This document shows, in pieces, positions 8,009-14,968 of a stretch of DNA of 38,890 nt (position 1 is its first letter; every line of letters starts with the position of its first letter). The notes below the pieces were generated by a model, which worked only from the letters and a program-made list of their open reading frames with translations, was not told the origin of the DNA and ran no database searches. The stretch comes from Azospirillum sp. GTDB taxonomy: Bacteria > Pseudomonadota > Alphaproteobacteria > Azospirillales > Azospirillaceae. The translations under genes and the position numbers were made by a program. The stretch is from positions 1-38,890 of the forward strand of contig JAIXTS010000280.1 of NCBI GenBank assembly GCA_027483805.1, in the 5' to 3' direction.

Positions 8009-10273
8009 ATGAATAACAGGAAGATGCGGGCCTTTATGTCCACACTGATGCTGGCCACGGCCATGACCATGGCCCCCCTGAACGCCGCGGGAAACCCGGT
8101 CGTTGCAGCCACAGCCACTCTGGCCCGCCCCTGGATGGACACCTCGCTTTCCGCTGAGGCGCGTACCGACCTTCTGTTGCGCGAAATGACCGTGGACGAG
8201 AAGAAGACCCTGGTGTACGGCTATTTCGGGTCGCCCTTCAAAGAACGCAATTACGCACCTCCCGCCGGTGTCCGGATGGGATCGGCCGGCTATATCCCCG
8301 GTATCGAACGCCTGGGCATACCGGCGCAATGGCAGACCGATGCCGGCCTTGGCGTGGCAACACAGCGTGACTCGACCGAGCCGATGCGGGAACGTACTTC
8401 CCTGCCCGCCGGCATTGCCACGGTCGCCACTTGGAATCCCGCCCTGGCCCGCCAGGGCGGCGCTATGATCGGCAAGGAGGCCCGGCTGTCGGGCTTCAAT
8501 GTCATGCTGGCCGGCGGCGTCAATCTGGTGCGTGAACCGCGCAATGGCCGCAATTTCGAATATGGGGCGGAGGACCCACTGCTGGCCGGCATCATGGTCG
8601 GGGCACAGATCAGCGGTATCCAGTCAAACAACATCATCTCCACCATCAAGCATTACGCCCTGAACGCGCAGGAGACGGGGCGCTTTGTCCTGTCCGCCAA
8701 CATTGACGAGGCGGGCGCCCGCATGTCGGACCTGTTGGCTTTTGAAATTGCGATGGAACGGTCAAACCCAGGCTCCGTAATGTGCGCCTATAATCGGTAT
8801 AATGGCGATTACGCCTGTGAGAATGACTTCCTCCTGAACAAGGTGCTGAAGGGCGACTGGGGCTATAAGGGCTATGTCATGTCCGACTGGGGTGCCGTCC
8901 ACAGCACCGCCAAAGCCGCTAACAACGGGCTGGACCAGGAATCGGGCTATATCTTCGACAAGGAAATGTTCTTCGGCGCCGACCTGCTGGGCAAGGCGCT
9001 GGCCGACGGCTCTGTGCCCATGGCCCGTCTGGACGATATGAACCGCCGCATCCTGCGCGCGCTGTTCGATCATGGGGTCATGGACAATCCTGTCGCTGTC
9101 GAAGACCACAAGATTGACTATGCCGCCCATGCCAAAATCACGCGCGCCGACGCGGAGGAAGGCATCGTCCTGTTGAAGAATCAGGGCGGCCTGCTGCCCC
9201 TGGCGGCAGGAGCATCGAAGATTGCCGTCATCGGCGGCTATGCCGACAAGGGCGTGATGTCGGGCGGCGGTTCCTCCACCGTCTTCGGGCGCGGTGGTAA
9301 TCCCGTACCGGGCCTGGGCCCGAAGAATTTCCCCGGCCCCATCGTCTTTCACGCCAATCCGCCGCTGGCCGCCATCCAGGCCCGTGCCGGCGGCAATGTC
9401 GCCTTCGACACCGGCACCGACCCGACCGCCGCCGCGAAGCTGGCCGCTGACAGCGATCTGGCCATCGTCTTCGTGAACCAGTGGACGGGTGAGGCGATGG
9501 ATTTCGCGCTGACCCTGCCCGACAATCAGGATGCGCTGGTGGCCGCCGTGGCCAAGGCCAACAAGCGCACCATCGTGGTGGTGCAATCGGGCGGCCCCGT
9601 CTTCATGCCCTGGCTGAAGGAGGTGGGCGCGGTCCTGGCCGCCTGGTATCCGGGCAGCGCGGGCGGCGAGGCCATTGCCCGGGTGATCTATGGCGAGGTG
9701 GATGCCAGCGGCCGCCTTCCCGTCACCTTCCCCGCCAGCCTGGATCAGCTGCCGCGTCCCAAGCTTGATGGAGAGGGCCTGCCTGATGGCACCAAATTCG
9801 ATGTCTCCTACGGGGAGGGGGCTGCCGTCGGCTATAAATGGTTTGACCAGAAGGGATACAAGCCGTTGTTCGCCTTCGGTTACGGGCTGTCCTACACCCG
9901 CTTTGCCTACAAGGATTTGAAGGCGTCGGTGGGGACCGATGGTACACTGACCTTGTCCGGGTCGGTCACCAATATCGGGGAACGCGCCGGTAAAGCCGTG
10001 CCCCAACTTTATGTCGGGCCGGCCACGGGTGGCTGGGAAGCGCCAAAACGTCTGGCCGGCTGGCAGAAACTGGAACTGGCGTCAGGGGCCAGCAGCCGCT
10101 TCACAGTGCCGGTTGATGCCCGCCTCCTGGCGACCTTTGACGTGGCGAAGAACGAATGGGTGGTGAAGCCGGGTCGCTACAAGGTCTGGCTGGGCGCATC
10201 GGCCACCGACCTTCCGGTCACCACCGAGGTCACACTGAAGGGCGGCCGCTTCAGTGCGGTAAAGGCGAATTGA
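8009..10273 (+). CDS. Secreted GH3 family glycosidase (beta-glucosidase-like)
   Basis: A 754-residue glycoside hydrolase family 3 enzyme that probably removes terminal sugars from beta-linked oligosaccharides in the periplasm. The first 27 or so residues form a signal peptide. The N-terminal barrel carries the family KH motif (IKHYALNAQE, K214-H215) and the nucleophile region VMSDWGAVHS with D293 as the predicted nucleophile. The alpha/beta sandwich domain follows (GIVLLKNQGGLLPL), and the C-terminus is fibronectin-III-like (SYTRFAYKDL, VPQLYVG). GAGGA lies 6 bp before the ATG. It is transcribed away from TonB receptor 1, with matching operator candidates, which suggests that import and hydrolysis of the same glycan are coordinated. 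Beta-glucosidase is more likely than xylosidase, but specificity is not settled by sequence. Confidence 0.9.
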   Translation: MNNRKMRAFMSTLMLATAMTMAPLNAAGNPVVAATATLARPWMDTSLSAEARTDLLLREMTVDEKKTLVYGYFGSPFKERNYAPPAGVRMGSAGYIPGIERLGIPAQWQTDAGLGVATQRDSTEPMRERTSLPAGIATVATWNPALARQGGAMIGKEARLSGFNVMLAGGVNLVREPRNGRNFEYGAEDPLLAGIMVGAQISGIQSNNIISTIKHYALNAQETGRFVLSANIDEAGARMSDLLAFEIAMERSNPGSVMCAYNRYNGDYACENDFLLNKVLKGDWGYKGYVMSDWGAVHSTAKAANNGLDQESGYIFDKEMFFGADLLGKALADGSVPMARLDDMNRRILRALFDHGVMDNPVAVEDHKIDYAAHAKITRADAEEGIVLLKNQGGLLPLAAGASKIAVIGGYADKGVMSGGGSSTVFGRGGNPVPGLGPKNFPGPIVFHANPPLAAIQARAGGNVAFDTGTDPTAAAKLAADSDLAIVFVNQWTGEAMDFALTLPDNQDALVAAVAKANKRTIVVVQSGGPVFMPWLKEVGAVLAAWYPGSAGGEAIARVIYGEVDASGRLPVTFPASLDQLPRPKLDGEGLPDGTKFDVSYGEGAAVGYKWFDQKGYKPLFAFGYGLSYTRFAYKDLKASVGTDGTLTLSGSVTNIGERAGKAVPQLYVGPATGGWEAPKRLAGWQKLELASGASSRFTVPVDARLLATFDVAKNEWVVKPGRYKVWLGASATDLPVTTEVTLKGGRFSAVKAN

Positions 10274-10342
10274 TAACAACAGTCAAAATCCGTGACCGTT
10301 AGTATCCGCAGTGACTGACGCTGCGACGGCCCACGCCGCCGA

Positions 10343-10376
10343 AGCTTGAAAAGCCGACCTGTCGGCTCTTCAAGCT
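10343..10376. repeat. 34-bp inverted repeat (hairpin) downstream of GH3
   Basis: AGCTTGAA (10343-10350) pairs with TTCAAGCT (10369-10376), and AGCCGAC (10352-10358) pairs with GTCGGCT (10361-10367). There is one A/C mismatch and a 2-nt loop. It lies 70 bp past the GH3 stop. No T-run follows on either strand, so it is either an mRNA 3'-end hairpin or part of the adjacent insertion scar. Confidence 0.6.
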
Positions 10377-10412
10377 GCTGGCATGGGGGCACCCCGGGAT
10401 TCCTGACCGACA

Positions 10413-10619
10413 TTGCTGGATGGCTTCCATCAGGTCCAACCGCGTGCGTAGCGGGTCCACCACAAAGACCGGGCCTGTGGGCGCGTCGTCCATCAGCTTG
10501 TCCTCCGCCGGACGGTAGGGCGCAAAGCCGGGCGTTCCATTTTTGGCGAAAGCCACGAAATGATCATGGAAAGCCTTGGACATCGCCTGGTCGGCTGGGG
10601 TGACGGCGCCGGGATAACG
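10413..10619 (-). pseudogene. Carboxylesterase C-terminal remnant
   Basis: About 69 codons resemble the extreme C-terminus of type-B carboxylesterases. FHDHFVAFAKNGTPGF is followed by a proline/tyrosine turn (PYRPAEDKLM) and then VVDPLRTRLDLMEAIQ. The catalytic domain is absent. The frame runs without a stop from the transposase remnant on its 5' side (junction near 10619) and beyond the natural esterase end on its 3' side. It is almost certainly non-functional. The identification rests on the recognisable C-terminal pattern only. Confidence 0.6.
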
Positions 10620-10937
10620 GGCGTCGATGATGAACGTGCCGCGGATAATGTCGCCGTTCCGGCAGTCGAACTCGAACCCGTTCGAGCACCCGCGCAGGTT
10701 GGCGCGCATGACGATCACCGTGCCGTCATGCGCCAAGTCGGGCCGCTCCTCATATTTGCGGGCCAGCAGCAGGTTGTTGGCCTGCATGATGCGATAGACC
10801 CGCTTGTGGTTCACCGGCGCTGCCCCCGTTTCCCGCAACTGCCGGTTCAGCAGCGCTGTGATCCGACGGTAACCATAGGTCGGCCGCGCCGTCACCAGGG
10901 CGGTGATCATCGGCAAAATCACCACGTCATCAGCCTT
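10620..10937 (-). mobile_element. IS3-family transposase (OrfB) remnant
   Basis: The minus-strand reading contains ARPTYGYRRITALLNRQL, APVNHKRVYRIM and, nearer the end, ANLRGCSNGFEF and GTFIIDA. These are hallmarks of the N-terminal half of IS3-family OrfB. In intact relatives the motif reads W-C-S-D-G, and here it is G-C-S-N-G, so a presumed catalytic aspartate is lost. The rest of the DDE domain is missing because the frame passes into an esterase fragment at about 10619. In-frame residues upstream of the GTG at 10925 (KADD) show that the original gene extended further right. No OrfA or terminal inverted repeats were recognised. Confidence 0.7.
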
Positions 10938-11153
10938 TTGGTAGCGACCGCGCGGCCAGCTATATCGTTGTCGCCAGCACTGCCAGCAGCCCTCCCCCGC
11001 CCCGCCCTATGTCGCCCATGAACTGGTGGTTCGGGATAGCACGGCGGCACCGGCCGGAACCTGAACCACATCCTTGCCAGCATCGCGCTACCCTGCGACG
11101 ATTGCCGTTGCCCTATTCTGTTTACCAAGCACAGCAAGAGACCATTACCCATC

Positions 11154-12272
11154 ATGGATGTCACGATCAGCGATGTGGCCGCCTATGCGGATGTTTCGAT
11201 CCGGACGGTGTCCCGCGTTCTGAACCGCTCCACCAAGGTCAATGCCCAGACGCGGGAGCGGGTGGAGGCGGCAATCCAGGCCTTGGGTTTCCGCCCCAGT
11301 GCCCGGGCACGCGGCTTGGCCACCGGCCAATCCTTCCTGATCGGCATGGTACATAACGACCTGAACGCGTTGGTTCTTGATACGGTGCAGCGGGGCATGG
11401 TGCGGGAGGCCACGCGCCGCGGCTATGAAATCGTCATCCACCCGACCCATACCCCCCCAGAAGGGGCCGTCAACGACGTGCTCGAATTCATCAACCGGTC
11501 ACGGGTGGACGGACTGGTGGTTCTGTCGCCCGTGTCAACGGTGGAAGGCTTGCCCCAAGCTCTGGCGGAGGCGGAAGTGCCAGCGGTAGCATTGTCTCCA
11601 ACAGAATTGAAAGGCTATACCGGCGTCGTAGTATCCGGCGAACGGGCCGCAGCGGCGGCCGTGGCGCGCCATCTCCTGGAATTGGGACACACACGCATCG
11701 CCCTGATCTCCGGTCCCTCGGCTGCTTTCTCTGCCCGTGAGCGGCGTGCCGGTTTCGTTTCAGCCCTGCTGGAACGGGGCTGTGGCCTGACGGGGGAAGC
11801 GGAGGGCGATTACAGTTTCAATTCAGGAGCAGCCGCCGCAGACCGGTTACTGTCACTGGACCCGCGCCCGACCGCCATCTTCGCCGCCAATGATGTAATG
11901 GCGGCTGGTGTGCTGAAAGCAGCAGCCGCCCGGAATATCGCCATCCCGCAGGACCTCTCCGTTGTCGGCTTTGATGGCAGTATCCTGGCCGAAATGCTGA
12001 CGCCGTCATTGACTACGGTGCACCGACCCATGGGCGACATGGCGCAACTGGCCACCGCATGGCTGATCAATATGGTGGAACGCCAGGAAGCCCCCGAACA
12101 ACCGATATTCCATCAAAATCTTACGCTGGTCCCAGGCGCATCCAGCGCGCTGGCCCCCTGTGCCTCCGACATACTGATACCATCAAGAACGGGACCGCCG
12201 GGCAATGACCAGGGCACCCAGGACACCGGCACGGTTTCCAAGGGCCGGCGGCAGGATAAACTCACCCCGTAA
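11154..12272 (+). CDS. LacI/GalR-family regulator of the sucrose-type locus
   Basis: A 372-residue regulator with a LacI helix-turn-helix at residues 3-50 (TISDVAAYADVS, RTVSRVLNR, FRPSARARGL) and a sugar-binding domain carrying VVGFDGSILAEMLTPSLTTV. Family members usually end near residue 340. This one has an extra tail of about 30 residues that runs antisense through the end of the fructokinase gene. Its position next to fructokinase, amylosucrase and a TonB receptor parallels SuxR of the Xanthomonas sux locus. The CG-centred operators at 17531-17544 and 17673-17686 are the likely targets (inference). Ribosome-site sequence before the ATG is weak. Confidence 0.92.
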   Translation: MDVTISDVAAYADVSIRTVSRVLNRSTKVNAQTRERVEAAIQALGFRPSARARGLATGQSFLIGMVHNDLNALVLDTVQRGMVREATRRGYEIVIHPTHTPPEGAVNDVLEFINRSRVDGLVVLSPVSTVEGLPQALAEAEVPAVALSPTELKGYTGVVVSGERAAAAAVARHLLELGHTRIALISGPSAAFSARERRAGFVSALLERGCGLTGEAEGDYSFNSGAAAADRLLSLDPRPTAIFAANDVMAAGVLKAAAARNIAIPQDLSVVGFDGSILAEMLTPSLTTVHRPMGDMAQLATAWLINMVERQEAPEQPIFHQNLTLVPGASSALAPCASDILIPSRTGPPGNDQGTQDTGTVSKGRRQDKLTP

Positions 12273-13052
12273 TGCCGGAACATCCAGATATCCGGCCAGA
12301 TAGGTCCGCATAGCCTGCGCGGCCGCCTGTCGCACGCCGGTCCGCTGTCCGACACCGCCGCCCAGGATGATGCGCCGTGGTGCGGTGACCAGCAGCAGAC
12401 TGGCGCAGAGCTGGCCGATATAATCGCCCACCAGTGGCCAGACAGGATGATCTTCAGGCAACTCCTCGGCCGGACGGCCGACACGGGCGGCAATGGCCGG
12501 GCCGCAGGCCAGACCCTCCAGACAGTCCCCGTGGAAGGGGCAATGGCCCGTATAAGGGTCCTTCACCGGATCGCGGCGGACCAACAGGTGGCCAGCCTCC
12601 GGATGCAGCAGCCCATGTACCGGCGCGCCATTGATCACAAGCCCGACCCCGATACCCGTGCCCACGGTGATATAGGCAAAATCGCGCAAGCCCTGTGCCG
12701 CCCCCCAGCATCCTTCCCCCAGGGCGGCGCCGTTGACGTCAGTATCCAGATGAACGGGAACGCCGAAGCGGCGCGCCAGGGGCTCCGCCAGCTTTGTTTG
12801 CGACCAACCGGGCTTGGGCGTGTTGGTGATGCGCAGACCGCCTGGATCGGCAGTGTCCAGGCAGAGCGGCCCGAAACTGGCGATGCCGATGGCGTCGAAA
12901 GGCATCAAAGCCTCCAGTGCCGTCACGATGGCCGCCATGGTGGTGTTCGGTTCGGTCGTGGGGATACGAACGGGATCGGTCAGGTCATCCGGGCCGGTTC
13001 CGGCCGCCACGACAACCTTGGTCCCCCCCAGTTCGATACAGGCGACGCGCAT
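12183..13052 (-). CDS. ROK-family sugar kinase, probable fructokinase
   Basis: A 289-residue cytoplasmic kinase. It has the ATP phosphate-binding ELGGTK (7-12), a presumed catalytic aspartate D105 in DTDVNGAALGE and the ROK motif HPEAGH (150-155). The zinc site is formed by H155, C171, H174 and C177 in GHCPFHGDCLEGLACGPAI. The C-x-x-H spacing and the CLEGLACGPAI stretch are those of ROK fructokinases (YdhR/GmuE type) rather than glucokinases. It starts 3 bp after the amylosucrase stop and would phosphorylate the fructose that amylosucrase releases from sucrose. Its last 90 bp overlap, antisense, the end of the convergent LacI gene. Confidence 0.87.
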   Translation of the reverse strand: MRVACIELGGTKVVVAAGTGPDDLTDPVRIPTTEPNTTMAAIVTALEALMPFDAIGIASFGPLCLDTADPGGLRITNTPKPGWSQTKLAEPLARRFGVPVHLDTDVNGAALGEGCWGAAQGLRDFAYITVGTGIGVGLVINGAPVHGLLHPEAGHLLVRRDPVKDPYTGHCPFHGDCLEGLACGPAIAARVGRPAEELPEDHPVWPLVGDYIGQLCASLLLVTAPRRIILGGGVGQRTGVRQAAAQAMRTYLAGYLDVPALRGEFILPPALGNRAGVLGALVIARRSRS

Positions 13053-13055
13053 GTC

Positions 13056-14870
13056 CTACCCGTCCTTCTTCACCAGCCAGCGCAAGCCCCAGGGGGCCAT
13101 CGCCACAGACTGCGCCGTGAGGTCCGTGCCGTCCAGCAGGTCATGCCATGTCCCGCCACCCAGAATATCGGTCAGGTCAATCCTGGCCGCCTGTCCCTTG
13201 AACCAGCCTAGGCAGATGAGCCGGTCACCGTCACCGCCCCCGCGGTCGAAGGCCAGCAGGCCCGGATCGGCGGTGACGAAGGGACGGGCCGGGTTCGCGG
13301 CGTGCAGGCCGGGGCGATCCCGGCGCAAAGCGGCAAACTGCGCAAGGGCGGCATGGATAGCCCCCTCGGGCCGGGCCCAGTCCATACGCGGCCGGTGAAG
13401 CCAACGCCCATCCTCATGGTCGGCCTCCAGCGCATAATCGGGGTCGTTGGTCAGCGCCCGCTCATCCCCCATATACAGCGCGGGGATGCCATCCAGGGCA
13501 AAGGTCACACCATAGAGCAGCCGCAGTCGTGCCAGCGCCGCCCGGTTGTCAGCCCCGTCGCGGAACCCGGCCAGTGACGCGGCCATGCCGTTGGTGGAGC
13601 GCACGGCCCCCGGTTCTGCCTGGAAGGCCCGGCCATCGGCAAAGGAACCGGGAACCGTGCCCGCATAAAAATCCGAAATCCAGGCCAAGGTTTCATCCGC
13701 GATCACGCCCTTCAGCGCACCCCAGATGATATCATCATGACAGCGGACATAGGTCAGCCACCCGGCCACCGCCGGCTTGGCCAATGCCTGGGTCAGGCAG
13801 GTCGATAATGGCCTGGTGTCACCCGTGGCCAGGGCAGCCCACAGTGCCGTCATCGCGGTATTGTTGTAGGCAAGATGGCATTCGGGCCGGTCGGCATCCC
13901 CCAGAAAGGGCAGCACTTCCGCCAGACCGACGATCGCTTCCGCCTTCAGCGCCACCGCCGGCGCGGCAATGGCAAGGGCGGCGCGCCAGGCGCGGACCAC
14001 CTGATGGGTTTCCGGCAGCCCCCGGCAATCGGTGCCGGCACGTTTCCACAGGAAGGGGGCGCTGTCCAGGCGGAACACTTCCGCCCCCTGGTTGGCCAGA
14101 TACAGCAATACATCCATCATCTCGATGAACACGGCGGGATTGGCGTAATTCAAATCCCACTGGAAGGGGTAGAAGGTGGTCCAGACATGGCCGCCCATTT
14201 CCGGCACAAAAGTGAAGTTACCGGGGGCCGTCTGCGGGAAGACCTGCCCCAGATGCGCCTCCAGCGCGGCGACCTGTTCGGGGGGCTTCACCACATGGTA
14301 GAAGTCGCGGAATTTTGCGTCGCCGGCCTTGGCCGCCAGGGCCCAGCCATGGGTATCGGCCGTGTGGTTGCAGACAATATCCAGGCACAGGCTGATCCCC
14401 CGTGCCCGGAGGTCCACAGCCAGCGCCCGCAGATCATCGATGGTGCCCAGCTTGGGATCGACCTGGCGGAAATCAGCCACGGCGAAGCCGCCATCACTGT
14501 CGCCTTCACGCGGCTTCAACAGGGGCAACGGGTGCAGATAGGTCACGCCCAGGCGCGACAACTCATCCAACCGGGCGCGCGTACCGGCCAGTGTACCGCC
14601 GAACCGGTCGATATAGGTGCAGTAACCGACCATCCCCGGCTGCTGAAACCAGTCCGGCGCGGCCTCCCGCGCGGCATCAAGGTCGCGAAGATCGGCCGGA
14701 CGGTCGATTGCGGCCGACAGAAGCCGGGCGGCCAGTTCACCCTCCCAGGCGCCACTGCCATAGAGCGGGCGCAATGCCTCCAGCAACCGCGGCCAGTGCC
14801 GACCGATCCTTACGGCAAGCCGGCTGGAAAACTCGGCATCGTCGGGAAGGGCCAGGGGAAAGGCAGACAT
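13056..14870 (-). CDS. GH13 amylosucrase / sucrose hydrolase
   Basis: A 604-residue cytoplasmic enzyme without a signal peptide. The whole sequence follows amylosucrase (GH13_4): GMVGYCTYIDRFGGTLAG, YLHPLPLLK, SDGGFAVADFRQVDPKLGT, DIVCNHT, VWTTFYPFQWDLNYANP. The catalytic residues align as nucleophile D269 in FRLDSAPFLWK, acid/base E311 in KAEAIV, and H378-D379 in RCHDDIIW. It cleaves sucrose to fructose plus glucose or an alpha-glucan; polymerising amylosucrase and Xanthomonas-type sucrose hydrolase cannot be told apart here. It is slightly shorter than the Neisseria enzyme. It follows TonB receptor 2 across a terminator and is directly coupled to the fructokinase, forming a sucrose pathway. 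Confidence 0.92.
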   Translation of the reverse strand: MSAFPLALPDDAEFSSRLAVRIGRHWPRLLEALRPLYGSGAWEGELAARLLSAAIDRPADLRDLDAAREAAPDWFQQPGMVGYCTYIDRFGGTLAGTRARLDELSRLGVTYLHPLPLLKPREGDSDGGFAVADFRQVDPKLGTIDDLRALAVDLRARGISLCLDIVCNHTADTHGWALAAKAGDAKFRDFYHVVKPPEQVAALEAHLGQVFPQTAPGNFTFVPEMGGHVWTTFYPFQWDLNYANPAVFIEMMDVLLYLANQGAEVFRLDSAPFLWKRAGTDCRGLPETHQVVRAWRAALAIAAPAVALKAEAIVGLAEVLPFLGDADRPECHLAYNNTAMTALWAALATGDTRPLSTCLTQALAKPAVAGWLTYVRCHDDIIWGALKGVIADETLAWISDFYAGTVPGSFADGRAFQAEPGAVRSTNGMAASLAGFRDGADNRAALARLRLLYGVTFALDGIPALYMGDERALTNDPDYALEADHEDGRWLHRPRMDWARPEGAIHAALAQFAALRRDRPGLHAANPARPFVTADPGLLAFDRGGGDGDRLICLGWFKGQAARIDLTDILGGGTWHDLLDGTDLTAQSVAMAPWGLRWLVKKDG

Positions 14871-14901
14871 GGGGCAACCTGTTCAGCAAGGCGATCAAAC
14901 G

Positions 14902-14959
14902 CGGAAAAGAAAACCCGGCCGGATTCCGGAGAAGGAGGGGGGGGAGGTCTCCGGCCGGG
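14902..14959 (-). terminator. Rho-independent terminator after TonB receptor 2
   Basis: On the minus strand CCCGGCCGGA (14950-14959) pairs perfectly with TCCGGCCGGG (14914-14923), followed by a T-rich run (TTTTCTTTTCC). It lies 9 bp past the receptor stop and before the amylosucrase gene, so the two enzyme genes depend on read-through or another promoter. Confidence 0.8.
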
Positions 14960-14968
14960 TGCGCCACA

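Noticed and set aside
10964-10972. ATCGTTGTC upstream of the second LacI gene as an operator of the first regulon
   Set aside because: Only one half-site matches the sites at 7563 and 7803. The other half is unrelated and it lies inside or beside the transposase scar.
10919-11164. An 81-codon minus-strand open frame upstream of the transposase remnant
   Set aside because: It has no family resemblance, overlaps the LacI start and is not in the frame of the transposase fragment.
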